Of a stretch of DNA of 64,000 bases, positions 1 to 9,922 are shown in pieces. Numbering within the stretch: position 1 is the stretch's first letter; every line of letters starts with the position of its first letter. Below the pieces are notes generated by a model. The model did no database searches and had not been told where the DNA came from. It was given only the letters and a program-made list of their open reading frames with translations. Source of the DNA: Pseudomonadales bacterium (GTDB taxonomy: Bacteria > Pseudomonadota > Gammaproteobacteria > Pseudomonadales > Halieaceae); NCBI GenBank assembly GCA_024234815.1, contig JACKNO010000004.1:1-64000 (forward strand), written 5' to 3'. The position numbers and the translations under genes are program-made.

Positions 1-1
1 C

Positions 2-3000
2 TCCAGTTCACTGTATGTGGATGCCAATGCCATAGGCGGTAACGGTGGTGAGCGCGATGCGGCCACCGGCAAGGCGGCCAGTGGCGGTTCCGCCACTTCG
101 ATATCGACAGCGATCAACGATGCGGGCGAGGCCCGGGCCAACTACAGCGGCACCTATGATGCCACCGGTGGCAGCGGCGGTATCGGTCGCAATGGCGCCG
201 ACGGTGGTGATGGTGGCGCGGCGTCGCGCACCGCGACGGCAACCTCACAGGGGGATTACTATGCGCGCAGTTATGGTTATGCCCAGGGTGGTAGCGGCGG
301 ATATTTGACTGGCGCAACCGGTGGAACGGCGGGCGCCGGCGGCGACGCGGTCGATACCACGACGGTAACCTCCACCGGCAACGGAAACATTGACGGTAAC
401 TCCGTTGGCGCCTACGGCGGTGACGGCGGCTACGTCAGCAGTGGCACAGGTAGCGGCGGCGCCGGCGGTGCGGCGATGGCCACGGCCACCGGGAGTAATG
501 CGGGAACCGCGGGTGTGACGGTGGGCACGACTGCAACTGGCGGCGACGGCGGCTACGGCCGCGGCGTTGGCGAGTTTGGCGGCAACGGCGGCAACGCCAC
601 AGCCAGCGCCAGCGGAATCGGCGGCGGCAGCATCTCGGTGCGGGCGGATGCCGATGGCGGTGATGCCGGTTCCGGCCTCAACGGCGCCACCGCCGGGCTG
701 GGTGGTAACGGTTTCGCCACGGCTACCGGCACCGGTACAAGCGGAACGGTAATCGCTGAAGCGACTGTGGGCACCTCGGTGGGCAAGCTCGTAAATGACC
801 TGATCGCCTACGCCAACGGCGGGGTGGCCAGCACCGTCAATGCCAAAGCGTCCGCGCAGCTCAGCGGTGACGGTTTCAGCACTGCCGGCGCAAGTGGCCA
901 GCAGGCCACTGCCCTGGCTTATGGCGCGCCGGATGACAGTGTCACCCTGCCGAATGTTCTGGGTAACGCTGTGCTCGCCAATTTTGACATCAGTGGCGTG
1001 AGTGGGCCGGCAACGGTCAATAACAGCGGCCAACTCAACAGTGACGTCTATGGTATGGGTGTGTTGGGCGGCAGTTATTCGGCGGATGGCAGCGGTGCGA
1101 CTCGCACCTACACCAGCTCAGCCGACTTCGACGTCGACACCACCTTGCTCAGCAGCGGCACGCAGAACCTGCTCGTCGGTCTGATGAACCCGGTCACCAC
1201 CGGTACACCTTTCGATGACCCCGATTTTGCAGTGCGTTTCCGGATTTTTGGCGACAACAACACTTCGACACCCCTGGTGGACCAGACCTTTACCGACCAG
1301 GCATCTTTTGATGCGTTTTTCAGTGGCAACACGCTGGATCTCGGTGCCACGGTCACCGGCGACACAGACAGGGACCTGAAATTCCAGCTGGATGTAACAG
1401 CGAATGATAATCCCGGCGCAGGTGTGGCCGTGGATTACGTCGTGGGCAATTCCACAGTAACCCAGCGCGCGGTTCCCTATCTGCCGAACACCGATATCGC
1501 GGTGGGCGATCATCATGTGGGCGATGTCGTACTGCAGGGTATCGAGGTCAACAACGTTGCGGTCGCCGGCTCTGACGGCGCCGATGCGGCCTTCATCGCC
1601 AGCAGCGGCGATGCCACGACCAATGGCGGTGCGATAACCGGGCTGGCCTCGGGTGGTGGTAGCGACAACAGCAGCATGCAGGTGGGTATCGATACGAGTA
1701 CGTCCGGCGCCAAATCCGGCTCTGTCACCGTTGAGTTGACAACGGATGGCAGTGTGACCGGTAACGCGGAGGTGTTTGGTTCCACGGTTGTTTCCGTCGA
1801 TGGCGCGGTCTACGGCTATGCAGACCCCACTATCGATAACGCTCCCTTCAGCTTTGGCAATGTGCGCGTGGGCGATACTGCCCAAGACGCGCTGTCCATA
1901 AGCAATACAGCGGTGGATGACGGTTATTCCGAGAACCTCAATGCCAGCGTGGAAGCGACTTCCGGTGGCGTTTCGGCAAGTGGATCTTTCACCGGCCTGG
2001 GTCCCCAGGATACCAACGATACCGATATCATCGTCGGCATAGACACCAGTACCGCGGGCAACAAGACCGGTACCGCAACCATCGGCCTGGTTTCTGATGG
2101 CACAGGTATCAACTCCCTGGGCCAGACCGCTCTGGCCTCCCAGGTGGTTGATGTCAGCGGCAACGTGTTCCGCCTCGCCGAGGCCGGCGCCCACAGCCCG
2201 GAGCCCGTTGTGCTGGCGGATTCCCACGTGGGTGATGTCGCGCAACAGGCCCTGTCCATGACCAACACGGCCCTCGCCGACGGTTACTCGGAAAGCCTGA
2301 ACGCCCTCATCGGCGGCGACACCGGGGATGTCAGCTCCAGCGGTTCCTTCAACCTGCTGGCGGCCCAGGCGACTGACAATAGCAGCCTGGTGGTTGGCAT
2401 AGACACCAGCACCGCCGGTGCCAAGAGCGGCACCGCCACGATCAGCTCCGAGTCGGACGGCGCGGGCACCAGCGACATCGTGGGTAACGTGGCGCTGGCG
2501 GACCAGATCGTGAATGTCAGCGGCAATGTGTATCGCCTGGCAGAGGCCAGCGCGCACTCACCGGAGCCGGTTAACCTGGGCAATGTGCACGTGGGTGATA
2601 ACGCGAGCATGGCCCTGACGCTGGCCAATAACGCGGTAGCCGACGGTTTCTCCGAAGCCCTGAATGCGGGTTTCACCGGCACCACCGGTGACGCCACCAG
2701 TTCTGGCTCCATCAGCCAACTGGCGGCGGGCGCCAGCGACAGCAGTTCACTGCTGGTCGGTATCGATACCAGCACGGCGGGCGCGAAGAGCGGTACCGCG
2801 GCGTTGGGCCTGCAGTCCGACGGCGATGGCATCAACAGCCTGGGCCAGACGGCCCTGTCCGGCCAGACCGTGAATGTCAGCGGTGCGGTGTACCGGCTGG
2901 CGGAGGCGACCATCAACAACGCGCCGGCCTTCGTATTTGGCAATGTGCATGTGGGTGATACGGTTGCGCAGACGGTGTCGATCAGCAACACCTCGATCGC

Positions 3001-6000
3001 CGACATTTACTCGGAGGCCCTGAACGCGAGTTTTGGCGCCGCCAGTGATGCGCGCATCACCAACAACGGGGGCAGTGTGTCACTGCTGGCGGCGGGGGGC
3101 ACTGACGCGGTGAGCATGACAGTGGGTGTGAACACCGCTGCTGCCGGCGTGGTGAGTGGCACCCAGACCATCAACTTTGCATCGGACGGTACTGGCACCA
3201 GCGGCCTTGGCATCACGGCCCTGGATTCCCAGGACCTGACGGTGACGGCGACGATTGATGCGGGTGTGTACCGCCTGGCGAACCCGGTGATTGATACCGC
3301 GCAGCCGGTGGCGTTCGGCAATGTCCGGGAGGGCGCGGTGGTAGCGGCGCAGGCGATTTCGATCACCAATGATGTGCCGGACGATGGTTTCTCCGAGGCA
3401 CTGAACGCGCAGGCTGCCGGCACTACCGGCGGAGTCCTGAACAATGGCGGCTCGTTCAGCCTGCTGGCGCCCGGGGCTACCAACAACACGGCCATCGAAG
3501 TGAGCATCGATACCGCGAGTGCGGGTGACAAGTCGGGCACGGCGACCATCGATTTTGAATCGGACGGTACCGGTAGCAGCGGCCTTGGCATCACCCAGTT
3601 GCCGTCGCAGGATGTGGCTGTAACCGGCGCGGTGTACCGCCTCGCACAGGCAGGTGCCCATGCACCGGAGCCCGTTGTGCTGGCGGATTCCCACGTGGGT
3701 GATGTCGCGCAACAGGCCCTGTCCATGACCAACACGGCCCTCGCCGACGGTTACTCGGAAAGCCTGAACGCCCTCATCGGCGGCGACACCGGGGATGTCA
3801 GCTCCAGCGGTTCCTTCAACCTGCTGGCGGCCCAGGCGACTGACAATAGCAGCCTGGTGGTTGGCATAGACACCAGCACCGCCGGTGCCAAGAGCGGCAC
3901 CGCCACGATCAGCTCCGAGTCGGACGGCGCGGGCACCAGCGACATCGTGGGTAACGTGGCGCTGGCGGACCAGATCGTGAATGTCAGCGGCAATGTGTAT
4001 CGCCTGGCAGAGGCCAGCGCGCACTCACCGGAGCCGGTTAACCTGGGCAATGTGCACGTGGGTGATAACGCGAGCATGGCCCTGACGCTGGCCAATAACG
4101 CGGTAGCCGACGGTTTCTCCGAAGCCCTGAATGCGGGTTTCACCGGCACCACCGGTGACGCCACCAGTTCTGGCTCCATCAGCCAACTGGCGGCGGGCGC
4201 CAGCGACAGCAGTTCACTGCTGGTCGGTATCGATACCAGCACGGCGGGCGCGAAGAGCGGTACCGCGGCGTTGGGCCTGCAGTCCGACGGCGATGGCATC
4301 AACAGCCTGGGCCAGACGGCCCTGTCCGGCCAGACCGTGAATGTCAGCGGTGCGGTGTACCGGCTGGCGGAGGCGACCATCAACAACGCGCCGGCCTTCG
4401 TATTTGGCAATGTGCATGTGGGTGATACGGTTGCGCAGACGGTGTCGATCAGCAACACCTCGATCGCCGACATTTACTCGGAGGCCCTGAACGCGAGTTT
4501 TGGCGCCGCCAGTGATGCGCGCATCACCAACAACGGGGGCAGTGTGTCACTGCTGGCGGCGGGGGGCACTGACGCGGTGAGCATGACAGTGGGTGTGAAC
4601 ACCGCTGCTGCCGGCGTGGTGAGTGGCACCCAGACCATCAACTTTGCATCGGACGGTACTGGCACCAGCGGCCTTGGCATCACGGCCCTGGATTCCCAGG
4701 ACCTGACGGTGACGGCGACGATTGATGCGGGTGTGTACCGCCTGGCGAACCCGGTGATTGATACCGCGCAGCCGGTGGCGTTCGGCAATGTCCGGGAGGG
4801 CGCGGTGGTAGCGGCGCAGGCGATTTCGATCACCAATGATGTGCCGGACGATGGTTTCTCCGAGGCACTGAACGCGCAGGCTGCCGGCACTACCGGCGGA
4901 GTCCTGAACAATGGCGGCTCGTTCAGCCTGCTGGCGCCCGGGGCTACCAACAACACGGCCATCGAAGTGAGCATCGATACCGCGAGTGCGGGTGACAAGT
5001 CGGGCACGGCGACCATCGATTTTGAATCGGACGGTACCGGTAGCAGCGGCCTTGGCATCACCCAGTTGCCGTCGCAGGATGTGGCTGTGACCGGCGCGGT
5101 ATTCCGTCTTGCCGAGGGTGGCACCTCACCCGTACCCATCGACTTTGTGGCGAGGGTGAATGACATCGTCAACCAGGCGCTGACCGTGACCAATACCGCG
5201 ACCAGTGACGGCTATTCCGAGAACCTCGACGCCTCGGCCACGTCTGCTGGTAACGCCAGCGTCAGTGGCGGGCCGATTGTCGCGCTGGCCGCGGGCGCCA
5301 GTGACAACTCCAGCCTGAGCGTCTCGGCCGACACCAGCACTTCCGGTGTCAGTAGCGGCACGGTCACTGTGGCTTATGAGTCCAATGGCCAGGAATGGGG
5401 GCTTGGTGCCAATGTCGACCTGGGTACCCAGGAAATCGCGGTCAACACCACTGTTTATGCTGAGGCTGTTGCCGATGTTACTCCAGCGGTGGATTTTGGC
5501 ACTGTCCGCAAGGGCAGTCTCGCGGCATCCAGTATTACTGTTGCCAATACCGGAACGGGTGCTCTGGTGGACGACCTGCGCCAGACCTCAAGTTCCGCAG
5601 ACGCGCCTTTCTCGGTTGATCCGCTAACGGGAGATATCGCCGCCGGTGACAGTGCGGTGCTGGGCGTAGGCATGGATACCTCTGTCGCCGGCATTTTCTC
5701 CGGAGTGGCCAGCCTGGGCTTTGCCAGCCACAACGATGACCTTGCCGATGTCGATCTGGGGACCAGCACTGTCGCGTTCACGGGCACCGTCAATAACCTC
5801 GCCGAAGCCATCTTTGTGGATGTGACTGATCCGGACGGGGATGGCACCCTGTTGGGTGGCGGCACGGCGTTTACCCTGGATTTCGGCACCATCAACCTTG
5901 CCGACATCGGCCTGACCATGAGCGATGTGCTGGGTGTCCAGAATATCGCCGCCGGGCCGGCGGAGTTGCTGGCTGGGGATTTCACTTCCCTGGCCTGCGG

Positions 6001-6325
6001 CGTGTTTTGTCTCAGTGGTTTCGACCCCTTCACGGCGCTTGCCGCCGGGGATATCCTCGGTGGCCTGATGGTGAACCTGGACACGCAGGGCCTGGGCGTG
6101 GGGCTTTACCAGGAGAGCATAATCTTCAACCCCTTCAGTACCTGGGATCAGCTACAGGACATTGCGCTCGATCCAATTACCCTGACCTTCAGCATCAACG
6201 TTCGGGATTCCGGTGGCCAGGTGCCGCTACCGGGCACCCTGCTGCTGATCCTTGTCGGGATACCCGGACTGTTTTATCGGCGTGGCCGGGCGGCGCCAGC
6301 GCAAACGAGGGCGAATGTAAGCTAG
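2..6325 (+). CDS. Giant Gly-rich, repeat-containing PEP-CTERM surface protein (5' truncated)
   Basis: The reading frame is open to the window edge, so the true start lies upstream; about 2,107 codons are seen. The N-terminal third (to about 830) is built from GGxGG/GGDGG turns rich in Ala, Thr and Ser. From about 1485 to 5800 come roughly twelve units of 115-125 residues with the pattern FGNVHVGD...ALSxxNxAxADGYSExLNA...GIDTSTAGAKSGTA, which resembles the choice-of-anchor D (ASH/HYDIN-like Ig) family. The C-terminus is a sorting signal: VPLPG at 6221, a hydrophobic stretch, then an Arg-rich tail (YRRGR). Such signals are cleaved by exosortase-type enzymes, so a secreted or surface-anchored role is inferred. 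Only two Cys occur, near the end. Units 3-6 and 7-10 are a recent duplicate of each other. No exosortase gene lies in the window. A role as adhesin or matrix protein is inference. Confidence 0.85.
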   Translation, partial: SSSLYVDANAIGGNGGERDAATGKAASGGSATSISTAINDAGEARANYSGTYDATGGSGGIGRNGADGGDGGAASRTATATSQGDYYARSYGYAQGGSGGYLTGATGGTAGAGGDAVDTTTVTSTGNGNIDGNSVGAYGGDGGYVSSGTGSGGAGGAAMATATGSNAGTAGVTVGTTATGGDGGYGRGVGEFGGNGGNATASASGIGGGSISVRADADGGDAGSGLNGATAGLGGNGFATATGTGTSGTVIAEATVGTSVGKLVNDLIAYANGGVASTVNAKASAQLSGDGFSTAGASGQQATALAYGAPDDSVTLPNVLGNAVLANFDISGVSGPATVNNSGQLNSDVYGMGVLGGSYSADGSGATRTYTSSADFDVDTTLLSSGTQNLLVGLMNPVTTGTPFDDPDFAVRFRIFGDNNTSTPLVDQTFTDQASFDAFFSGNTLDLGATVTGDTDRDLKFQLDVTANDNPGAGVAVDYVVGNSTVTQRAVPYLPNTDIAVGDHHVGDVVLQGIEVNNVAVAGSDGADAAFIASSGDATTNGGAITGLASGGGSDNSSMQVGIDTSTSGAKSGSVTVELTTDGSVTGNAEVFGSTVVSVDGAVYGYADPTIDNAPFSFGNVRVGDTAQDALSISNTAVDDGYSENLNASVEATSGGVSASGSFTGLGPQDTNDTDIIVGIDTSTAGNKTGTATIGLVSDGTGINSLGQTALASQVVDVSGNVFRLAEAGAHSPEPVVLADSHVGDVAQQALSMTNTALADGYSESLNALIGGDTGDVSSSGSFNLLAAQATDNSSLVVGIDTSTAGAKSGTATISSESDGAGTSDIVGNVALADQIVNVSGNVYRLAEASAHSPEPVNLGNVHVGDNASMALTLANNAVADGFSEALNAGFTGTTGDATSSGSISQLAAGASDSSSLLVGIDTSTAGAKSGTAALGLQSDGDGINSLGQTALSGQTVNVSGAVYRLAEATINNAPAFVFGNVHVGDTVAQTVSISNTSIADIYSEALNASFGAASDARITNNGGSVSLLAAGGTDAVSMTVGVNTAAAGVVSGTQTINFASDGTGTSGLGITALDSQDLTVTATIDAGVYRLANPVIDTAQPVAFGNVREGAVVAAQAISITNDVPDDGFSEALNAQAAGTTGGVLNNGGSFSLLAPGATNNTAIEVSIDTASAGDKSGTATIDFESDGTGSSGLGITQLPSQDVAVTGAVYRLAQAGAHAPEPVVLADSHVGDVAQQALSMTNTALADGYSESLNALIGGDTGDVSSSGSFNLLAAQATDNSSLVVGIDTSTAGAKSGTATISSESDGAGTSDIVGNVALADQIVNVSGNVYRLAEASAHSPEPVNLGNVHVGDNASMALTLANNAVADGFSEALNAGFTGTTGDATSSGSISQLAAGASDSSSLLVGIDTSTAGAKSGTAALGLQSDGDGINSLGQTALSGQTVNVSGAVYRLAEATINNAPAFVFGNVHVGDTVAQTVSISNTSIADIYSEALNASFGAASDARITNNGGSVSLLAAGGTDAVSMTVGVNTAAAGVVSGTQTINFASDGTGTSGLGITALDSQDLTVTATIDAGVYRLANPVIDTAQPVAFGNVREGAVVAAQAISITNDVPDDGFSEALNAQAAGTTGGVLNNGGSFSLLAPGATNNTAIEVSIDTASAGDKSGTATIDFESDGTGSSGLGITQLPSQDVAVTGAVFRLAEGGTSPVPIDFVARVNDIVNQALTVTNTATSDGYSENLDASATSAGNASVSGGPIVALAAGASDNSSLSVSADTSTSGVSSGTVTVAYESNGQEWGLGANVDLGTQEIAVNTTVYAEAVADVTPAVDFGTVRKGSLAASSITVANTGTGALVDDLRQTSSSADAPFSVDPLTGDIAAGDSAVLGVGMDTSVAGIFSGVASLGFASHNDDLADVDLGTSTVAFTGTVNNLAEAIFVDVTDPDGDGTLLGGGTAFTLDFGTINLADIGLTMSDVLGVQNIAAGPAELLAGDFTSLACGVFCLSGFDPFTALAAGDILGGLMVNLDTQGLGVGLYQESIIFNPFSTWDQLQDIALDPITLTFSINVRDSGGQVPLPGTLLLILVGIPGLFYRRGRAAPAQTRANVS
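2198..5088 (+). repeat. Tandem duplication inside the surface-protein gene, unit 1,467 bp
   Basis: Positions 2198-3621 and 3665-5088 appear identical base for base (1,424 bp) at an offset of 1,467 bp (489 codons). The 43 bp in between (3622-3664) are diverged. Each copy encodes four Ig-like units, so the duplication is in frame and adds four domains. Frames read on the opposite strand also give identical proteins in both copies, which supports nucleotide identity. Neighbouring units outside the copies have the same fold pattern but differ widely, so this is a recent event, a gene-conversion product, or an assembly effect. Confidence 0.93.
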
Positions 6326-6525
6326 CAAGAACAACTGTGCCGCCCGTGTCCACCGGATGTTGGACGCGGGCTGGACGTTTCGCAGGGAAGGAAAAACAGA
6401 ACCGGAGTCTGGCGAAAGGGCCGGCGTTCCATGCCCGGTATTCCACTGGAGCCTGGTCGCGAGCCGGTTGCCTTAACAGTACGCCGGGACTGACTCTATA
6501 AAATACCGTGCAACAGGGGCTAAAG

Positions 6526-6894
6526 ATGAGACGTGTAACGCGGTTGGCAATAACAGCCATCCTGGTGAGCAGCACTTTCCTGGTAACTGCCTGTGACTAC
6601 AGGAAACCGCCCGCGACACCAGTGAGCGGCGAGGTCGCCCATGCGATAGCAGAGATGTACCGGCGCGCAGGCGTCTCCAGTGATATCAGCGGCCAGAGCG
6701 TGCTGGGCAAGCATTTCAAGCCCGGCGAGCAAAGCTGGGATGTGATTGCCTGCGTGGATTTTGTGCTCCCCAATGGCGACAGTGGGCGCGACTGTAACGA
6801 CTCCTTCGAACTGTACCAGCTTGATTCCGGCCGCTGGATCGTGTCGGGCACGGTTAATGCGACGTATCTCTGGCTGGAAGTGCTGAAACCCTGA
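6526..6894 (+). CDS. Small predicted lipoprotein, function unknown
   Basis: 122 residues from the ATG at 6526, chosen over an in-frame GTG at 6508 because AGGGG lies 7 nt upstream of the ATG and the signal peptide starts with MRRVTR. A hydrophobic segment leads to the lipobox VTAC with Cys23. Residue +2 is Asp, which in enteric bacteria favours inner-membrane retention. The mature part has two further Cys (in IACVDF and RDCNDS) that could form a disulfide. I recognise no family. It sits about 200 bp after the giant surface gene on the same strand and converges on prsT; no clear terminator was seen on either side. Confidence 0.75.
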   Translation: MRRVTRLAITAILVSSTFLVTACDYRKPPATPVSGEVAHAIAEMYRRAGVSSDISGQSVLGKHFKPGEQSWDVIACVDFVLPNGDSGRDCNDSFELYQLDSGRWIVSGTVNATYLWLEVLKP

Positions 6895-6962
6895 GTTGCC
6901 CGGTTTCCACGGTTGTGTGAATACCTCCTGGCTGAATGCGTGCTGACCGGTTCGTCAACCGG

Positions 6963-9728
6963 CTATTGCTGCAGGCGGGCCAGCAGTTCCAGTGCCTGTT
7001 CCCTGTCTGCAAATGTCTCGTCGCTGTCCGCCAGCTTTTGCAGTGTGGTCAGCGCTTCTTCGTTTTTGCCCACGGCCGCCAGAATCAGGGCGCTGTGGTA
7101 ACGCATTTCAGGGTTGCCGGGTTCCAGTACCAGCGCGCGGCGGATATGGCGCTCGGCCAGGCGGTAGTTCTGGTCGTGGAATCTCACCATCGCCAGGGTG
7201 TCCAGGACTTCAGGTGAATCCGGTGCGAGCTCTTGCGCGCGGGTGCTTAGTTCCAGTGCGTACGGAGTATTTATGCGGCGGAAGTGCCATGCGAGATTAA
7301 CCAGGGCCACCAGATTGTCGGGCTGGTGCTGTAGTACCCTCTTGTACTGCGCCTGCGCCCTGTCGGTGAAGCCTGCCGCGCGTAAATTGTCCGCCAGCGC
7401 CAGGGCCGTGGGAATGTCCCCGGGATGCTCATCAACCCACCCCTGTAGCAGTTCCAGCGCGGCATCGGCCTGGCCGTCCAGGCGCATGTACAAAGCCAGT
7501 TCCAGTACGGTATGGGTGCCCGGCGCAGTTTCATAGGCTTGCAGGGCAAGCGCTCTGGCCTGCGCGGGGTCGTCAGCCGCGCGCGCAGCGGCGGCCTGGA
7601 GCTGAACAACATCCGGGGATTCGGGTGCCAGTTGCACAAGTATCTGCAGGTGACTCTCAAGCTCGGACCGGGACATCGCCGCCAGTGCCATCCTCGCCAG
7701 CGCCACCCGTGAGGGCACAAAGTCGGGGTCCAGTTCGAGTGCCCTTTCGAGTTCTCTTTTTGAACGGGCCGGGTCGTTGTTACCGGCGGCCGCAATGGCA
7801 AGCAGATGGTGGGTCTGGGGTGTCTCCGGCGTGCTTGTCAGCAGTTCCTCCAATGTGTATTGCGCGTCGAGGTGGGCGGAGTCGGATATCTGTGCCAGTG
7901 CCAGCAACTGCAGAACTTCGGGCGACCGGCGTTGCACAGGGTCGAGATCGCTGAACAGCGGGGGTAGTCTCTGTGGCATACCCTTTGCCAGGTAGTAGCG
8001 GCCCATGTACAGGCGCGGTTCAATCACTTCGGGGTGCGCATTGATAGCGCGCTGCAGGTACTGTTGCAGCTTTACTTCATTCTTGTCCTGCGCCTCCAGC
8101 AGGGCAAGTTGCAACAGTGCCGCGAGCTGGTTCGGGTGGCTGGCGAGGATAACCTGGTAGCGGTTTTTCGCCGCTTCCCGATCCCCGTGCCTCGCCTCTA
8201 TACGGGCCAGGTTGTGGTTCGCAGAGGGGTCGGCGGGCGCCAGGCTCAGTACGGTTTCGAAGGCGGCCCGGGCTTCCGCCTCCCGGCCGCTGTGGAGGTA
8301 GACACGTCCCAGCAGGTTGTGGGCGGTGACGCTCGAAGGATGTCGCTGCTGATACTGAAGCGCCGCCGCGATCGCGCTGTCAAAATCCTTCAGGTTTACG
8401 TGATTGAGAATGAGGAAAATATCCGCCTGTTGAAGTTCGGGGTCGATCGCTGAGGCTGACTCCAGGTATTTACTTGCCTCGAGCTCCCGGCCACTGCCTG
8501 CCAGTCCCGCCGCAAGGCGAATCTGGGCCCTGGCGGAATCCGGCTCGAGTTCCGCGACTCTTTGCAGTATGCCAAGTGCCTTGTCTGTCTGGCCGTCACC
8601 GAGATAGGCGTTGGCGAGCAGGGTCAGGGCATCAACGTTATCCGGTTCGGAATCGATAACCGGCCGGATAATTGCCTGTGCCGCCAGGTACCGGCCTTGT
8701 TTCAGGTAGGCCATTGCCAGTAGTTTGCGTGCGTCGACGCTGTCTGGCGCTATTCCCAGGTAGCGCTGGGCAAGTGCCGCGGCCGTGTCCACGTTATTCT
8801 GTAACAACTGGGCGCTGCCCAGGAAGTACAGCACCAGGGGGAATTGCTTCCAGGCTGGTTCGGCCAGCGACAGCGGTTCGATGGCCTCCGCATACTGCCG
8901 GTTCTGGAATAGAATGAGCCCGTTGATGTAGTTGCCGGCGGGATTCCCCGGTGATTCCGCCAGCAACGCCTGGGCATCCTGCGAAGCACCTGTGTAGTCC
9001 TGCATCTGCACCCGGACCAAAGCCCTCTTCAGTTGATCGACAGGGTGAAACTGCTGAAGTTCGATGGCTTTATCAAACGAGTCCAGTGCGGCTTCCGCCT
9101 CACCCTGAACCATATGAATGTCACCTTGCAGGCTCCAGGCGGGTCCATACCCGGGTGCCAGGGATAATATGTTGCCAAGATTGGCCAGCGCGCCCACGTT
9201 GTCGCCCAGGCTGAACATGATTCTCGCCTCGGCGAGTTGGACCTCCACTGAATCCGGGTCTATCTCGCGAGCTTGCTCAATCAGGAACGCAGACTCCTGG
9301 GTGCCGCCCTGGGCGAGTTCGGCGAGGGCCTGGGTGGACTTAAGTGCGGCCAACGATGGCGGGCTGAGGTCTGCCACGGGCAGCTCTCGAATCTGGGCGT
9401 AGTTTTCCTCAAGCAGCAGTCCCTTCGCCAGTGCGGGAATCACATCGTCCGCAGGCCAGTTTAGTTTCCGTGCATGCCGCAATTCCTTCACCGCCGATGC
9501 CTCGTCCCCGGTTTCCAGGTAGATATAACCCAGCAACCAGCGCGCTTCGGCGGAGTTACTGTTTTTCTGAAGCGTGTTTTTCAGCTCAATGACGGCTGCG
9601 TTGTAATCAGATTGCGCCATGTAGCTCTTTGCGGAGGCGATATGTTCTTCGGTGGACTTTGTCCCGCAGGCCAGCAACAGGCTGCAAAGGGCGTATATAA
9701 AGAGAAATCTGGTAGCGACACCTGACAA
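6963..9728 (-). CDS. prsT: PrsT-like TPR-repeat lipoprotein of the PEP-CTERM/exosortase system
   Basis: 921 residues, close to the usual size (about 900) of the PEP-CTERM-system TPR lipoprotein PrsT. The start is TTG at 9728 with GGAG 8 nt upstream; there is no nearby ATG. The signal peptide ends in lipobox LLAC (Cys21) followed by Gly, fitting an outer-membrane lipoprotein. The rest is a continuous TPR superhelix of about twenty helical pairs (patterns such as A..LLGxxYLxxGxxxxA...L..A). In other bacteria prsT lies next to exosortase and exopolysaccharide genes; here its neighbours are two PEP-CTERM proteins, which supports the call. A TATACT hexamer at 9838-9843 on the minus strand could be its -10, but no good -35 accompanies it. 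The role is thought to be in export or assembly of the matrix, by analogy only. Confidence 0.8.
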   Translation of the reverse strand: MSGVATRFLFIYALCSLLLACGTKSTEEHIASAKSYMAQSDYNAAVIELKNTLQKNSNSAEARWLLGYIYLETGDEASAVKELRHARKLNWPADDVIPALAKGLLLEENYAQIRELPVADLSPPSLAALKSTQALAELAQGGTQESAFLIEQAREIDPDSVEVQLAEARIMFSLGDNVGALANLGNILSLAPGYGPAWSLQGDIHMVQGEAEAALDSFDKAIELQQFHPVDQLKRALVRVQMQDYTGASQDAQALLAESPGNPAGNYINGLILFQNRQYAEAIEPLSLAEPAWKQFPLVLYFLGSAQLLQNNVDTAAALAQRYLGIAPDSVDARKLLAMAYLKQGRYLAAQAIIRPVIDSEPDNVDALTLLANAYLGDGQTDKALGILQRVAELEPDSARAQIRLAAGLAGSGRELEASKYLESASAIDPELQQADIFLILNHVNLKDFDSAIAAALQYQQRHPSSVTAHNLLGRVYLHSGREAEARAAFETVLSLAPADPSANHNLARIEARHGDREAAKNRYQVILASHPNQLAALLQLALLEAQDKNEVKLQQYLQRAINAHPEVIEPRLYMGRYYLAKGMPQRLPPLFSDLDPVQRRSPEVLQLLALAQISDSAHLDAQYTLEELLTSTPETPQTHHLLAIAAAGNNDPARSKRELERALELDPDFVPSRVALARMALAAMSRSELESHLQILVQLAPESPDVVQLQAAAARAADDPAQARALALQAYETAPGTHTVLELALYMRLDGQADAALELLQGWVDEHPGDIPTALALADNLRAAGFTDRAQAQYKRVLQHQPDNLVALVNLAWHFRRINTPYALELSTRAQELAPDSPEVLDTLAMVRFHDQNYRLAERHIRRALVLEPGNPEMRYHSALILAAVGKNEEALTTLQKLADSDETFADREQALELLARLQQ

Positions 9729-9922
9729 AGTACGTTCTCCACCGGTATTGAGTGCAATGGCTGCAACGTATCGCCGCGTGCCAGTTAGCGAGCCGTGATT
9801 TTCTGCCCGGAGACTGGAATCAGGCCTGCTACCGATGAGTATAGTGCATGTCAGCTGAAGGCTGACAGACCGGAAGCTTCAACCTGCAAAGCAGGGCCGT
9901 TCGTGGGCCGGGTCGCTATTTT

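Noticed and set aside
1118..2557. Long open frame on the minus strand inside the giant surface gene (also 3080-4024)
   Set aside because: Antisense frame in GC-rich repetitive DNA; copies itself with the duplication and has no family motif or ribosome site.
2198..5088. CRISPR-like or IS-type repeat
   Set aside because: The repeated unit is coding, 1,467 bp long and in frame; no spacers, no transposase, no terminal inverted repeats.
6947..6962. Small stem CCGGTT/AACCGG as terminator between the lipoprotein gene and prsT
   Set aside because: Only 6 bp and no T-run on either strand.
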